Assembly: GCA_018971065.1 (NCBI GenBank)
Contig: JAGWVC010000001.1
Coordinates: 62,001 to 126,000 of the forward strand
Reading direction: 5' to 3'
Length of the DNA stretch: 64,000 nucleotides
DNA from: Sphingomonadales bacterium
GTDB lineage: Bacteria > Pseudomonadota > Alphaproteobacteria > Sphingomonadales > Sphingomonadaceae
The first letter of the stretch is position 1. Every line of letters starts with the position of its first letter. The notes below the pieces were generated by a model, which was not told where the DNA came from, made no database searches, and was given only the letters and a program-made list of their open reading frames with translations. Both the position numbers and the translations under genes were made by a program. Below are positions 41,949 through 52,083 of this stretch, one piece after another.

Positions 41949-43073
41949 ATGGACAGTACCATTCAGGCGATAGGGTCGGTTGTCGATGGCGCATTGGCGG
42001 CGCGGGCGGTGGAGCCTGACGCCGGGGAAGACGCTGCGGAACAAGGGCATTTCCACGAGGCCGCCTGCCTGAACTGCGGCACCCAACTGGTGGGCCGGCA
42101 CTGCCACAACTGCGGCCAGGCCGCGCATGTCCACCGCACGCTGGGCGCGTTCTTCCACGACCTGCTGCACGGCCTGTTCCATGTCGAGGGGAAGGTCTGG
42201 CGGACGATCCCGATGCTGGCATGGCAACCGGGGCAGATGACGCGCGAATATATCGACGGGCGGCGCGCCAGCTATGTTTCGCCGATCGCGCTGTTCCTGT
42301 TCAGCGTGTTCGTGACTTTCGCGGCGTTCCATCTGGGAGCCGCCCCGTTCCGCATCTATGGCATGCCGAAGGGCAATACCGTCTCGGCGGGCAACACCAG
42401 CCCGGCCGAAATGGCGGCAGCGAATGCCAGGCTGGACAAGGCGATCGCCACGCTGAAGGCACAGCGCGCGGCGGCGGTGGCGGCCAGACGCGGTGAGGAC
42501 GCGATCGACGCGATCGATACGCAGATCGAGACCCTGCAGGATTCGCGCGAGGAGGCAAAGGCCGAGAAGCCGGTCAACCTGCACACGCCAATCAACCTGC
42601 ACACGAAAGTGAATGTCACCCGGTCGAGCCTGTTCGGCATGGATGTGACCGAGCGCGCCAACGCCGCCTGGCACCGGGCCAAGGCCAACCCCGAGCTGAC
42701 CGCGCTGCGCATGGAAGAGAACGCGCACAAATATTCGTGGCTGCTGATCCCGCTGTCGGTGCCGTTCGTGTGGCTGATGTTTCCGTTCAGCCGGCGGTTC
42801 CGGCTGTATGATCACACCGTGTTCGTGACCTATTCGCTGTGCTTCATGATGCTGTTGCAGGCGGCGATGGTGCTGGCGACGGCAAGCGGGGCGGGATGGC
42901 TGATCGGCATCCTGGTGTTCTATGTGCCGTTCCACATGCACCGGCAGTTGCGCGGCACCTATGCGCTGGGGCGGTGGGGCGCGGCCTGGCGGACGGGCTG
43001 GCTGCTGATGAGCGCCTTGCTGGCGCTGCTGTTCTGGGTGCTGGCGCTGACCGCGTTGCTGGTGGCCGAGTAA
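41949..43073 (+). CDS. DUF3667 zinc-ribbon membrane protein
   Basis: A 374-residue protein with an N-terminal zinc ribbon CLNCGTQL...CHNCGQ, the mark of the DUF3667 family. Two hydrophobic segments follow, then a long alanine-rich coiled coil (about residues 155-200) and a cluster of three or four membrane helices at the C-terminus. Function is unknown. Start at 41949 gives MDSTIQAIGSVVDG. It is followed by the CoA-transferase gene 67 bases away. Confidence 0.8.
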   Translation: MDSTIQAIGSVVDGALAARAVEPDAGEDAAEQGHFHEAACLNCGTQLVGRHCHNCGQAAHVHRTLGAFFHDLLHGLFHVEGKVWRTIPMLAWQPGQMTREYIDGRRASYVSPIALFLFSVFVTFAAFHLGAAPFRIYGMPKGNTVSAGNTSPAEMAAANARLDKAIATLKAQRAAAVAARRGEDAIDAIDTQIETLQDSREEAKAEKPVNLHTPINLHTKVNVTRSSLFGMDVTERANAAWHRAKANPELTALRMEENAHKYSWLLIPLSVPFVWLMFPFSRRFRLYDHTVFVTYSLCFMMLLQAAMVLATASGAGWLIGILVFYVPFHMHRQLRGTYALGRWGAAWRTGWLLMSALLALLFWVLALTALLVAE

Positions 43074-43140
43074 CCCCGGTTCGATCAATCCATTGCGTCG
43101 GCAGGCGTGTATGCAGGCGGCACGGCAGACGGAGCAGGTG

Positions 43141-44460
43141 ATGGACTATCGGGCGCTGTATCGATCGAAGCGGGTTTCGGCGGAGGCGGCGGTGTCGGTC
43201 ATCGCCTCGGGCATGAACGTGGCGATGGGCATGGCCGTGGCCGAGCCCCCTGCCCTGCTGGCGGCGCTGGCGCGGCGGGTGGAGGCGGCGGGGCTGTCCG
43301 AGCTGAAGCTGTGGTATTTCCATTCGCTGGAGGCGGCGGGGGCGACGGTGCTGCGCCGCGAATTGCTGGACCGGGTGCGGCCGCACTGCATGTTCCTGAG
43401 CGGGGTGGAACGCGCGCTGATCCGGGGGGACACATCGGGGCGCGCCTATGGCCCGGTGGAGTTCGTGCCAATCGCGTTTTCGGAATCACCCGCGCTGTTC
43501 GAGGGGCCGGTGGACCTGGACGTCTGCGTGACCACGGTTTCGCCGATGGACCGGCACGGCTGGTTCACGTTCGGCACCAGCAACGATTATACGAGTACCG
43601 CCGCGCGGCGGGCGAAGCGGCTGATCGTGGAGGTGAACCCGGCGATGCCGCGCGTGTTCGGCGATTCGCTGCTGCATGTCTCGGCAGTGGATGCCATCGT
43701 CGAGGCGCCGGGCCGGCTGGCCGAAGTCTCCTGCGGCGAGGCCAGCGCCGAGGAGCAGGCAATCGCGGCGATCATCGCCGGGATGATCGACGACGGCGCC
43801 TGCCTGCAGATGGGCATCGGCACGCTGCCGGCGGCGGTGTGCGGGCTGCTGCGCGACCGGCGTGACCTGGGCATCCACACCGAACTGCTGACCCCGGCGC
43901 TGGCCGAACTGATCCGCTGCGGCGCGGTGACCAACAAGGCCAAGGCGACCTATCGCGGGCGCAGCGTGTTCACCTTCGCGATGGGCGACCGGGCGTTCTA
44001 TGACTTCATCGACGACAATCCGGCGATGCATTCGCTGCCGGTCAACCTGGTCAACGACCCGCGCCACATCGCCAAGAACGACAACGTGGTGTCAGTGAAC
44101 GGCACGTTGCAGGTGGACCTGTCGGGCGCGTGCAATTCGGAGCATCTGCTGGGGCGGCAGTATTCGGGATCGGGCGGGCAACTGGATTTCGTGCGCGGGG
44201 CGCGGGCGTCGCGCGGGGGAAAATCGATCATCGCCTGCCAGTCCACCGCGGCGGGAGGCAAGGTCAGCCGGATCGTGCCGGTGCTGGACGGACCGGTAAC
44301 GACGCCGCGCAACGACACGCAGATCGTGGTGACCGAATACGGCTTTGCCGACCTGACCGGGCTGTCGCTGAAGGAGCGGGCCGAGGCGCTGATCGGCCTG
44401 GCCCACCCCGATTTTCGCGATGCGCTGCGGGAGGGAGCGGCAGGCACCCTCCCCCGCTGA
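43141..44460 (+). CDS. acetyl-CoA hydrolase/CoA-transferase family protein
   Basis: A 439-residue protein of the acetyl-CoA hydrolase/transferase family (4-hydroxybutyrate CoA-transferase-like). It contains the IGTLP loop that binds CoA (LQMGIGTLPAAV) and the catalytic glutamate region VVTEYGFADLTGLSLKER. It moves CoA between acetate or another acid and a substrate. A GGAG site 6 bases before the ATG at 43141 supports the start; an ATG at 43111 is possible. The convergent neighbour is a MaoC-type dehydratase, which suggests a fatty acid or aromatic acid pathway. Confidence 0.9.
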   Translation: MDYRALYRSKRVSAEAAVSVIASGMNVAMGMAVAEPPALLAALARRVEAAGLSELKLWYFHSLEAAGATVLRRELLDRVRPHCMFLSGVERALIRGDTSGRAYGPVEFVPIAFSESPALFEGPVDLDVCVTTVSPMDRHGWFTFGTSNDYTSTAARRAKRLIVEVNPAMPRVFGDSLLHVSAVDAIVEAPGRLAEVSCGEASAEEQAIAAIIAGMIDDGACLQMGIGTLPAAVCGLLRDRRDLGIHTELLTPALAELIRCGAVTNKAKATYRGRSVFTFAMGDRAFYDFIDDNPAMHSLPVNLVNDPRHIAKNDNVVSVNGTLQVDLSGACNSEHLLGRQYSGSGGQLDFVRGARASRGGKSIIACQSTAAGGKVSRIVPVLDGPVTTPRNDTQIVVTEYGFADLTGLSLKERAEALIGLAHPDFRDALREGAAGTLPR

Positions 44461-44462
44461 GA

Positions 44463-45626
44463 TCAGCCCGGCTTTTTCGGCAGGACGATTTCCGCCACGC
44501 CGTTGCACATCAGCGTGCCCTTCTGGTTCTTCATCACGTGCTTGACGTGGATCAGGGCGCGGCCTTCCTCGTCCACCGATTTATCGACCACTTCGGCGGT
44601 CTGGATGGTAATGTCGCCCGACAGCGCCGGGCCGCGATAGTTGGCGGTGGAGTGCAGCACCCAGCCGTGTTCGCCCGCCCAGCCGGTGAGGTAATCGGTG
44701 ACCCAGGCGCCCATGCTGGCGCCATAGCCATAGGCGCGCGGCATCCCGATCTTGCGCGCGTACTTCGGGAACATGTGGCCGCGCGACGGGCCATAGTAGG
44801 CGCCATCGGTGATCTCGGGGTTGATGCGTTCCATGTGCGGATCGTTCTCGTGCCCGGCCATTTCCTTGGTGAAGCCCAGTGCTTCGAGGTCGAGTTCGCG
44901 GCGATCGAGCGTGCCCCAGATGGTGAACAGGTACGAACGCCATTCGGTGGCGAAGCTGACCACGCTGTGCGGGCCGAACACGCGCTCGGGCAACTGGTCG
45001 CCGATGGCGACGTCGTCCCACCAGCGTTCCTTGTGACCAAGGTCGTGCATCATCTGCACCCAGGCGAACTTGCGCTCCTCCAGCGCCTCGATCTCGGCAT
45101 CGGTCCATTCCGGCTCGTCGAATTCGGCGGTGTTGACGGTATCGGCACCGGCGTGCGCAAGGTAGCGGATCGCGGTGGAGCGCTGCTTGGCGATCAGCAC
45201 GCCGTCCTGGTTGCGATAGAAATTGTCGCCACGCTGGAAGCAGGTGGGGCCGAAGCCCGTGTTCTTGACCGTATAGTCGAACGGAATCCGCTCATTGCTG
45301 ATCACGTCGCCGCCATAGACGCGGGCGCCGGTGTGCCAGAACTCGTCCCCGCCGAACAGCAGGTGCGATTCGGCGATGCGGCCCATGCACGACGACGAGG
45401 TGCCGTGGCTGTCGTCCATGACGATCGGGAAGCTCTGCGGCGCGACCAGCCTGCCCCACTTCGACGCGGCGGCATAGGCGGGATCGAAGTGCAGCAGGTT
45501 GGGATAGTGCATCGCCTGGACCCAGCGGCGGATGTCGTTGTTGCCCAGCGGTTCGCGCAGCGGCGAGGAATCGATGACCGTGCCGAGGTACTGGTCGATG
45601 TCGGTGCAGTCGAACGGTTGGGACAT
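44463..45626 (-). CDS. MaoC/FAS1-like dehydratase domain protein
   Basis: A 387-residue protein with two hot-dog folds: an FAS1-like N-terminal MaoC domain (NNDIRRWVQAMHYPNLLHFD; VAPQSFPI) and a C-terminal MaoC domain (FPKYARKIGMPRAYGYGASM; HSTANYRGPAL). Such double hot-dog proteins hydrate enoyl-CoA thioesters in fatty acid or steroid side-chain breakdown. Start at 45626 (MSQPFDCTDID); upstream extension runs through a palindrome. It ends 3 bases from the end of the CoA-transferase gene. Confidence 0.83.
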   Translation of the reverse strand: MSQPFDCTDIDQYLGTVIDSSPLREPLGNNDIRRWVQAMHYPNLLHFDPAYAAASKWGRLVAPQSFPIVMDDSHGTSSSCMGRIAESHLLFGGDEFWHTGARVYGGDVISNERIPFDYTVKNTGFGPTCFQRGDNFYRNQDGVLIAKQRSTAIRYLAHAGADTVNTAEFDEPEWTDAEIEALEERKFAWVQMMHDLGHKERWWDDVAIGDQLPERVFGPHSVVSFATEWRSYLFTIWGTLDRRELDLEALGFTKEMAGHENDPHMERINPEITDGAYYGPSRGHMFPKYARKIGMPRAYGYGASMGAWVTDYLTGWAGEHGWVLHSTANYRGPALSGDITIQTAEVVDKSVDEEGRALIHVKHVMKNQKGTLMCNGVAEIVLPKKPG

Positions 45627-45665
45627 GGCGCGGCCTTTCACGCAAGTGCGGGGAATGGGCGTTCT

Positions 45666-45708
45666 CTGGAGCATGATGACGTTTCAGTGAAACGCCATCA
45701 TGCTCCAG
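45666..45708. repeat. 43-base near-perfect palindrome
   Basis: The left arm (45666-45686, CTGGAGCATGATGACGTTTCA) pairs with the right arm (45688-45708) around one base at 45687, with a single mismatch. A second dyad follows at once: GTGCGAT (45721-45727) and ATCGCAC (45761-45767), with ACAAAAA against TTTTTGT inside. The text resembles intergenic palindromic repeats common in Rhizobiales and other alphaproteobacteria. It lies upstream of the MaoC start, between it and the TetR gene. Confidence 0.7.
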
Positions 45709-45826
45709 CTTTCTGTTGTCGTGCGATTTATCGACAAAAACCGGTTCCCACTTTTTTGTCATCGCACTTTAGCCTTTGCCGGCGGCCGGGCAACCCGAAT
45801 TGCCCGGACAGCCGATCGCGCCCGCG

Positions 45827-46414
45827 CTATGCTGCGGCCGGTCCATCGACCAGATCCTGGAAGGCGCGGGCCAGCCAGTCGACCGTGCCCGCCGGCAGCC
45901 GGCGATTCTCGCTAAGGCGCAGCATCATCGTGAACCCGGTCATCAGCGCATAGACCGAGGTGGCGCGGGCGATGGCTTCAGGCTCCCCCAGCCATTCGAT
46001 CAGCGGGCCGACGGTGTGCTGGGCGACGACACGGCGAACGACGGCTTCGGCTTCCGGATCGCCCAGCGCCAGCACCGTCATCGCGGTAAGCCGGGTGTCG
46101 CTTTCCTCGACCAGCAGCATCGCCATCTGGCGGCCGAAATCGGCCTTGTCGGCAATGAACAGCGCGCGGGTGTAGAGCGCATGGACCAGCGCGCGTTCGA
46201 ACAGCGCGACCTTGCTGCCGAAATAGCGGATGACCAGCGACGAGGCGATTCCGGCCTTCTCGGCGATCTCGCGGATGCCGGCGCGCGAGTAGCCCTGTTC
46301 GGCGAAGCATTCGAACGCGGCTTCGAGAATGCGGTTGCGCGTGGCGACCGAATCACGCTTGCGCGCGGCTGTTTCCGGTTTGCGAGGTGCCGATTCGGCG
46401 TTGTCCAATCCCAT
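45827..46414 (-). CDS. TetR-family transcriptional regulator
   Basis: A 195-residue TetR protein. The DNA-binding part reads RNRILEAAFECFAEQGYSRAGIREIAEKAGI and IRYFGSKVALFERAL, quoted in parts; the ligand domain is alanine-rich. It lies upstream of the MaoC gene on the same strand (200-base gap containing a palindrome), so it may regulate it. Start ATG at 46414. Confidence 0.88.
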   Translation of the reverse strand: MGLDNAESAPRKPETAARKRDSVATRNRILEAAFECFAEQGYSRAGIREIAEKAGIASSLVIRYFGSKVALFERALVHALYTRALFIADKADFGRQMAMLLVEESDTRLTAMTVLALGDPEAEAVVRRVVAQHTVGPLIEWLGEPEAIARATSVYALMTGFTMMLRLSENRRLPAGTVDWLARAFQDLVDGPAAA

Positions 46415-46462
46415 CGGCAGCAGGCTAGAACGAAACGCGCGCGGTCACAACGATTGCGGAAA

Positions 46463-46933
46463 TCAATTGCCGAGCGCGGCGACGCCGCCGGTGGAACCGA
46501 AGCCGCCGGTGCCGCGCGCGGTTTCGTCGAGTTCGGCCACTTCCAGCCAGGCGGCGCGGGTGACGGGAGCGAGGACCAGTTGCGCGACGCGATCACCGCG
46601 ACGGATTTCGAACGGATCGGCGCCGTGGTTGATCAGGATGACCTTGAGCTCACCCCGATAGTCGGAATCGATGGTGCCGGGGGTGTTGGGCACGGTGACG
46701 CCGTGCTTGAGCGCGAGGCCCGAGCGCGGGCGGACCTGGATTTCATGGCCCGCCGGGATGGCCAGCGCGAGGCCGGTGGCGACGGCGTGGCGCGCGCCGG
46801 GGGCCAGCGTGACATCCTCGGCAGCCACCACGTCCATGCCGGCGGCGCCGGCGGTGGCATAGACGGGCAGGTCCAACCCGGCGCCGTGCGGCAGGCGGGT
46901 GACGCGGACGGGGATTTCACTGGCCGAGTGCAT
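46463..46933 (-). CDS. dut: dUTP diphosphatase
   Basis: Dut hydrolyses dUTP to dUMP, limiting uracil in DNA and supplying dTMP synthesis. The 156-residue trimer-forming enzyme shows motifs [28 protein letters not shown] and the C-terminal [10 protein letters not shown] that closes over the site. The ATG at 46933 overlaps the end of coaBC by 17 bases, so the genes are co-transcribed, a common arrangement. Confidence 0.97.
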   Translation of the reverse strand: MHSASEIPVRVTRLPHGAGLDLPVYATAGAAGMDVVAAEDVTLAPGARHAVATGLALAIPAGHEIQVRPRSGLALKHGVTVPNTPGTIDSDYRGELKVILINHGADPFEIRRGDRVAQLVLAPVTRAAWLEVAELDETARGTGGFGSTGGVAALGN

Positions 46934-48122
46934 CGATGATCCTTGCGACGAGCGCGGTGCCGACCGCGTCCTTGGGCATTTCGGGAAGGCTTTCCACACC
47001 GGCGGCGGTGACGATGTGGACGGTGTTGGCGGCGCCGCCCATGACATCACCCGAAACGTCGTTGGCGACGATCCAGTCCACGGCCTTGCGCGCGCGCTTT
47101 TCGGTGGCGTGCTGCAGCACCTTTTCGGTTTCGGCAGCGAAGCCGATCAGCAGCGGCGGGCGCTGTGGCGATTTCGCCAGACCGGCGAGGATATCCGGGT
47201 TTTCGGTCAACTCCAGCATGGGCGGGCCGCTGCCGGCGGTTTTCTTGATCTTTTCATCCGCCGTTCCCGCCGTGCGCCAATCCGCCACGGCGGCGACGAG
47301 GATGGCGACATCGGCGGGCAACGCGGCTTCGACGGCGGCCGCCATCTCGCGCGCGCTTTCGACATCGACGCGGGTGACGCCGGGCGGGGTGGGCAGGTGG
47401 ACCGGGCCGGAAACCAGCGTGACGCGCGCGCCGGCGCGGGCGGCGGCGGCGGCGATGGCGAAGCCCTGCTTTCCGGACGAGCGGTTGGCGATGTAGCGGA
47501 CCGGGTCGATCGGCTCATGCGTGGGGCCGGCGGTGATGAGGACGTGTTTGCCGGCCAGAGAACCTTCGGACACCGGGCCGGGGATGGCCAGCGCGGATTC
47601 GATCGCGTCCAGCACGGCGGGCGGTTCGGGCAGGCGGCCGGGGCCGAATTCGCCGCAGGCCATCGCGCCCTCGTCGGGGTCCAGCACGGTGACGCCCGAG
47701 CCGCGCAGCACGGCGACGTTGCGCACGGTGGCGGCGTGCAGCCACATCCGCACGTTCATGGCCGGGACCGCCAGCACCGGCTTGTCGGTGGCGAGCAGCA
47801 GCGTGGTGGCGAGATCGTCGGCAATGCCAGCGGCCATTTTCGCCATCAGGTCGGCCGTGGCGGGGCAGACGACGACGAGATCGGCCTGGCGCGAGAGCTG
47901 GATGTGGCCCATCTCCACCTCGTTCTTCAGGTCGAACAGGCTGGTGTGGACCGGGTTTTCGCTGAGCGCGGCCAGGGTCATCGGGGTGACGAACTGCGCG
48001 CCGCCCGCGGTGAGCACGCAGGTGACCGAGCCACCCGCCTTGCGGATCAGCCGGACGAGTTCGCACGACTTGTACGCGGCGATGCCGCCGCCGATGATGA
48101 GCAGGATGCGCTTGCCGAGCAT
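46917..48122 (-). CDS. coaBC: bifunctional phosphopantothenoylcysteine decarboxylase/synthetase
   Basis: CoaBC joins cysteine to 4'-phosphopantothenate and decarboxylates the product in coenzyme A synthesis. The 401-residue fusion has an FMN-binding CoaC half ([26 protein letters not shown], the [13 protein letters not shown] flap cysteine) and a CoaB half ([25 protein letters not shown], quoted partly). Length is typical. The ATG at 48122 gives [13 protein letters not shown]; the 57-residue upstream extension is noise. It overlaps dut. Confidence 0.97.
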   Translation of the reverse strand: MLGKRILLIIGGGIAAYKSCELVRLIRKAGGSVTCVLTAGGAQFVTPMTLAALSENPVHTSLFDLKNEVEMGHIQLSRQADLVVVCPATADLMAKMAAGIADDLATTLLLATDKPVLAVPAMNVRMWLHAATVRNVAVLRGSGVTVLDPDEGAMACGEFGPGRLPEPPAVLDAIESALAIPGPVSEGSLAGKHVLITAGPTHEPIDPVRYIANRSSGKQGFAIAAAAARAGARVTLVSGPVHLPTPPGVTRVDVESAREMAAAVEAALPADVAILVAAVADWRTAGTADEKIKKTAGSGPPMLELTENPDILAGLAKSPQRPPLLIGFAAETEKVLQHATEKRARKAVDWIVANDVSGDVMGGAANTVHIVTAAGVESLPEMPKDAVGTALVARIIDALGQ

Positions 48123-48337
48123 GGGCGGGCTTTTGCCTTGGGTTGCGGGTTGGCGCAATGGGCGAAGCAGTGAGCGGGTGCCGACCCGATACGCAACCGC
48201 TTGAAGCGCGTCTTGCCGGACGACCAAGGAGCGCTTGCCTGTGACCGCACGGCAGCGCTGTGGAAAACACGGAATAAATGTCTGGAATACCAAGCAATCT
48301 CGACCATATTGGCAGACCTGCTTGCGACAAAGCGAAA

Positions 48338-48367
48338 CCCCCGGAGGGCCTTTCGGCTGTCCGGGGG
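48338..48367. repeat. hairpin in 303-base gap
   Basis: CCCCCGGA (48338-48345) pairs with TCCGGGGG (48360-48367) around a 14-base loop. No T-tract follows. It lies in the 303-base gap between coaBC and the divergent Abi-like gene (48123-48425), where I see no gene otherwise; the gap holds both promoters. Confidence 0.45.
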
Positions 48368-48425
48368 CTCTGTCTAGTCCGTGCGGCCTTTCGGCCCCGG
48401 CTCTCTATCGTGGAATTAACGACGC

Positions 48426-49106
48426 ATGCCGATCCGTCAAGACCCTATTCCAGACCTCCTTACTCCGGCGTTAAGCACCGCGATGGCGCGGGCGATTTCA
48501 CCGGAGAGGTGGAAAACGTACCAGATAGCCGCCGGTTTCAACGAGGCGACGGCGCACAAGTTGTACCTTTGGAATGCGGCTGTAGGACAGAGTTTTCATT
48601 TCCCCCTCCAAACGGTCGAGGTGGCGCTGAGAAACGTCATCCATCAGGCGCTTGTTGCGATCTATGGCGCGAACTGGACGAGTAGCCCGGCCTGCCGATC
48701 GAGCCTTCTGCCTGACAAGGTGAACGATATCACGAAAGCGGAAACCCGTCATTATCGGATCTATGCCGCTGCCGCTTCCACACCGCAGATCGTGGCCTCG
48801 CTATCGCTGGGTTTCTGGGTGTCACTGCTTCGGCGCCACTACAATCGGTCGATCTGGGCGACACAGACTGCCACCGCCTTTCCTCATCTCAAGGCAACCG
48901 AAACCATTGTGGATGTGAGCCGGACAGCGACGACCATCCAGGATTTGCGCAACCGCATTTTCCACCAGGAGCCGCTGATCGGCCAGGATCTGTCCCGGGA
49001 ATATGCAGCGGTGCTACGTATGCTGGGATGGATATGCCCGGAGATGCGCGAATGGGTGCGAAAACTGTCTTCGGTTCCCCGGGTAATCCGTGAGCGGCCT
49101 CGGTAG
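48426..49106 (+). CDS. Abi-like protein with HEPN-type RNase motif
   Basis: A 226-residue helical protein of the Abi_2/Abi-like type. It contains ALRNVIHQAL near residue 66 and, near residue 178, DLRNRIFHQEP, which matches the RNxxxH motif of HEPN ribonucleases. HEPN/Abi proteins abort phage infection or act as toxins by cutting RNA. There is no adjacent antitoxin or MNT partner, so it would act alone or with a distant partner. It is less GC-rich than dut or coaBC. Identification of the family is moderate. Confidence 0.65.
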   Translation: MPIRQDPIPDLLTPALSTAMARAISPERWKTYQIAAGFNEATAHKLYLWNAAVGQSFHFPLQTVEVALRNVIHQALVAIYGANWTSSPACRSSLLPDKVNDITKAETRHYRIYAAAASTPQIVASLSLGFWVSLLRRHYNRSIWATQTATAFPHLKATETIVDVSRTATTIQDLRNRIFHQEPLIGQDLSREYAAVLRMLGWICPEMREWVRKLSSVPRVIRERPR

Positions 49107-49168
49107 ACATCCGATGTCGCGAAGATTTCAAGATTTCGAATACGACTTGAATTCAACCCACGCCATTC

Positions 49169-49762
49169 TCAGCGGCGCAGCAGGAACACCGCGTGTTCGG
49201 CGCGCCAGTTGGCCAGCGCGCCGCTGAACACGCGATCACCCGCCAGATACCACGCCGCCTCGATGACGATACCGCGTGCCGCGACGAAATCGAGGAAATC
49301 GGCGATGGTCAGGTGGTGGATGTTCGGCGTTTCGTACCACGCGACCGGCAGCAGGCGGGTGACCGGCATCCGGCCGTTCCACAGCAGCGAGGCGCGCACG
49401 CGCCAATGCGCGAAGTTGGGGAAGCTGACGAACGCGCGGCGGCCGACGCGCAGCAGTTCCTCCAGCACCCTGTCGGGGCGCATCGTGGTTTGCAACGTCT
49501 GGCTGAGGATCGCGTAGTCGAGGCTTTGCGGCGGATAGAACGCGAGGTCCGTATCGGCGTCACCCTGGATCACCGAGAGGCCGCGCGCGACGCATTCGGC
49601 GACGTTGTGCGGATCGATCTCCATGCCGCGCGCGTCGCAGCCCCGCCGGTCGCGCAGGGCGGCCATCAGCGTGCCGTCGCCGCAGCCGATGTCGAGCACG
49701 CGGCTGCCGGGGGCGACATGATCGGCGATGATCGCGAGATCGGGGCGGAGCTGTGTGTTCAT
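49169..49762 (-). CDS. metW: methionine biosynthesis protein MetW
   Basis: MetW is a SAM-methyltransferase-fold protein that assists homoserine acetylation by MetX. The 197-residue product has [11 protein letters not shown] as the SAM motif, and the SFPNFAHW and TPNIHHLTI blocks that are typical of MetW. It overlaps the end of metX by four bases (ATGA), so it is the second gene of the metXW operon. Confidence 0.95.
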   Translation of the reverse strand: MNTQLRPDLAIIADHVAPGSRVLDIGCGDGTLMAALRDRRGCDARGMEIDPHNVAECVARGLSVIQGDADTDLAFYPPQSLDYAILSQTLQTTMRPDRVLEELLRVGRRAFVSFPNFAHWRVRASLLWNGRMPVTRLLPVAWYETPNIHHLTIADFLDFVAARGIVIEAAWYLAGDRVFSGALANWRAEHAVFLLRR

Positions 49763-50880
49763 CCCAGGAACCCGGCGATGACGCGATCGAGCGCGGGAAC
49801 GTCGAGCAGGAACGAATCATGCCCGAACGGCGCGCTGAGTTCCATGAAGCTGACCGGCGCGCCGGCGGCGTTCAGCGCGTGCGCGATCTTGCGCGATTCG
49901 GGGGTGGGATAGAGCCAGTCGGAATCGAAACTGACGACGCAAAACCGCGATTTCGTGCCGGCGAAGACGTCAGCGAGCAGCGCTTTCTCCCCGCCGCCGA
50001 ACTTCTCCTCGACCAGATCGAAGTACGACATGGCGCGGGTAATGTAGAGGTAGCTGTTGGCGTCGAACCGGGTGGTGAAGGTGACGCCCTGGTGGCGCAG
50101 ATAGGATTCGACCTGGTATTCGGCATCGAACCCGAAGGTCTTGGCGTCACGGTTCTGCAGGCGGCGGCCGAACTTCTCGTGCATCGAGGATTCGGACAGG
50201 TAGGTGATGTGCGCGGCCATGCGGGCGACCGACAGCCCGGCATCGGGCGCCTTGCCGGTGCCGTAGTAGGCGCCCTGCTGCCAGTCCGGATCGGCCATGA
50301 TCGCCTGGCGGCCGACTTCCTGGAAGGCGATGTTCTGCGCGGGCATCGCCGCGGTGCAGGCGATGGCCAGCACCTTGTCGACCCGGCCGGGCCAGTTGGC
50401 GGCGAGGCTCAACGCCTGCATCCCGCCCATCGACCCGCCGACCACCGCCGCCAGCCGATCGATGCCGAGATGCTCGAGCAGGGCGACGTGGGCGCGGACC
50501 ATGTCGCGGATGGTGATGACCGGAAAGCGCATCGCCCACGGCGCGCCGTCCGGATGCGGGCTGGCCGGGCCGGTGGAGCCCAGGCACCCGCCCAGCACGT
50601 TGGCGCAGATGACGAATAGGCGGTTCGTGTCGATCGGCAGGCCGGGGCCGACCATGCGCTGCCACCAGCCGGCCTTGCCGGTGCGCGGGTTGGTGCTGGC
50701 AACGTGCTGGTCGCCGGTGGTGGCGTGGCAGATCAGCACGGCGTTCGACTTCGCCGCGTTCAGTTCGCCATAGGTTTCCCACGCGATCTGCGCACCGGCA
50801 AGCGCCTGACCGCAATCGAGCGGCAAGGGTTCGGCAAGCTGGAGCGCGCTGGACTGGGTGAGGATTTCAGCAGAGGCCAT
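49759..50880 (-). CDS. metX: homoserine O-acetyltransferase MetX
   Basis: MetX transfers acetyl (or succinyl) to homoserine at the start of methionine synthesis. The 373-residue alpha/beta hydrolase has the nucleophile motif GGSMGGM, the aspartate in DSDWLYP and the histidine in FGHDSFL. The [14 protein letters not shown] text is characteristic. The ATG at 50880 ([11 protein letters not shown]) is used; a start at 50919 is possible. Divergent from hisC with a 102-base gap. No clear SAM riboswitch was seen in that gap. Confidence 0.95.
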   Translation of the reverse strand: MASAEILTQSSALQLAEPLPLDCGQALAGAQIAWETYGELNAAKSNAVLICHATTGDQHVASTNPRTGKAGWWQRMVGPGLPIDTNRLFVICANVLGGCLGSTGPASPHPDGAPWAMRFPVITIRDMVRAHVALLEHLGIDRLAAVVGGSMGGMQALSLAANWPGRVDKVLAIACTAAMPAQNIAFQEVGRQAIMADPDWQQGAYYGTGKAPDAGLSVARMAAHITYLSESSMHEKFGRRLQNRDAKTFGFDAEYQVESYLRHQGVTFTTRFDANSYLYITRAMSYFDLVEEKFGGGEKALLADVFAGTKSRFCVVSFDSDWLYPTPESRKIAHALNAAGAPVSFMELSAPFGHDSFLLDVPALDRVIAGFLG

Positions 50881-50982
50881 TTGGCGTAGGGAATTGGGCG
50901 GGCGCGGGCGCGGAGTCAATGGCCCGGTGTGTTGGCGGCGGGACTGTCAATTGGCCGTGCAGTGGGTTAAAGGCGCGTCACT

Positions 50983-52083
50983 ATGCGCAAAGTTCCCACT
51001 CCCAAGCCGTGGATCAGCGAAATCCACGCCTATGTTCCCGGCAAGAGCACCGGCGCCGACGGCCGGCCGTTGATCAAGCTGTCCGCAAACGAGAACCCGC
51101 TGGGGACCAGCGAACATGCGCTGGCGGCGCGGGCCACGGTGGCCGAGCCGTGCCGCTATCCCGATCCGGACAGCAAGGCGCTGCGCGGCGCGATCGGCGC
51201 CTTGCAAGGCATCGACGCGGCGCGGATCGTGATGGGCACGGGTTCGGACGAATTGCTCAATCTTGCCGCGCAGGGCTATGCCGGGCCGGGGGACGAGGTG
51301 GTCTATGTCCGCTATGGCTTCTCGGTCTATGACATTGCCGCGCGGCGCTGCGGGGCGGTGCCGGTGGTGGCGCCCGATGCCGATTACGGCACCGACGTCG
51401 ATGCGCTGCTGGCGCTGGTGACCGCGCGGACGCGGGTGGTGTTCGTGGCCAACCCGAACAACCCGACCGGATCGTTCCTGCCCAAGGGCGAAATTGCGCG
51501 GCTGCACGCCGGCTTGCCGGGCGATGTGCTGCTGGTGCTGGACCAGGCGTATGGCGAATACGTGGCGGCCGAGGACGACGACGGCGCGCTGGCCTTGGCG
51601 GAAGCGCACGACAACGTGCTGGTAACGCGGACGTTCTCGAAGATCTATGGCCTGGCGGGGGAGCGGATCGGCTGGGGCACCGGCGCGCCGCACATCGTCG
51701 ATACGCTGAACCGCATTCGCGGCCCGTTCAACGTTTCCAGCACCGGGCAGGCAATGGCGCTGGCGGCGGTGGCCGACCAGGCGTTCGTCGAGCAATCGCG
51801 CGTGCACAACCGCGACGAGCGGACACGGTTCGTGGCGGCGCTGGAGGCGATGGGCAACCACGGCTTGCGGCCGCTGCCCAGCCAGGCCAACTTCGTGCTG
51901 ATCCTGTTCGAAGGCAAACTGACCGCCGAAACCGCGTACAACGGGCTGGCCGAACGCGGATACATCACCCGCTGGCTGCCCGGCCAGGGCCTGCCGCAGG
52001 CCCTGCGGATCACGATCGGAACGGGGGAGCAGATGGACGACATCATGGCGGGCCTGCGCGAACTGGCGGAAGCCGCGAAATGA
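50983..52083 (+). CDS. hisC: histidinol-phosphate (or aromatic) aminotransferase
   Basis: A 366-residue fold-type I PLP enzyme. The PLP lysine is in [18 protein letters not shown], the substrate-clamp arginine in [11 protein letters not shown] and the asparagine in NPNNPTGS. In histidine synthesis it makes histidinol phosphate; linked to the tyrosine dehydrogenase downstream it may also transaminate aromatic acids, as in many alphaproteobacteria. Start ATG 50983. The next gene overlaps its stop as ATGA. Confidence 0.93.
   Translation: MRKVPTPKPWISEIHAYVPGKSTGADGRPLIKLSANENPLGTSEHALAARATVAEPCRYPDPDSKALRGAIGALQGIDAARIVMGTGSDELLNLAAQGYAGPGDEVVYVRYGFSVYDIAARRCGAVPVVAPDADYGTDVDALLALVTARTRVVFVANPNNPTGSFLPKGEIARLHAGLPGDVLLVLDQAYGEYVAAEDDDGALALAEAHDNVLVTRTFSKIYGLAGERIGWGTGAPHIVDTLNRIRGPFNVSSTGQAMALAAVADQAFVEQSRVHNRDERTRFVAALEAMGNHGLRPLPSQANFVLILFEGKLTAETAYNGLAERGYITRWLPGQGLPQALRITIGTGEQMDDIMAGLRELAEAAK

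Noticed and set aside
39681..43088. A 1135-codon minus-strand frame
   Set aside because: It runs across dnaB, the MFS gene, rpoZ and a DUF3667 gene in the wrong frame; the content is arginine/glutamine-rich noise.
48338..48367. tRNA gene in the gap before the Abi-like gene
   Set aside because: Only a single GC stem is present; there is no cloverleaf or anticodon loop.
50881..50982. Possible SAM riboswitch before metX
   Set aside because: SAM-II riboswitches often precede metX in alphaproteobacteria, but I could not find the expected pseudoknot pairing in this 102-base gap.
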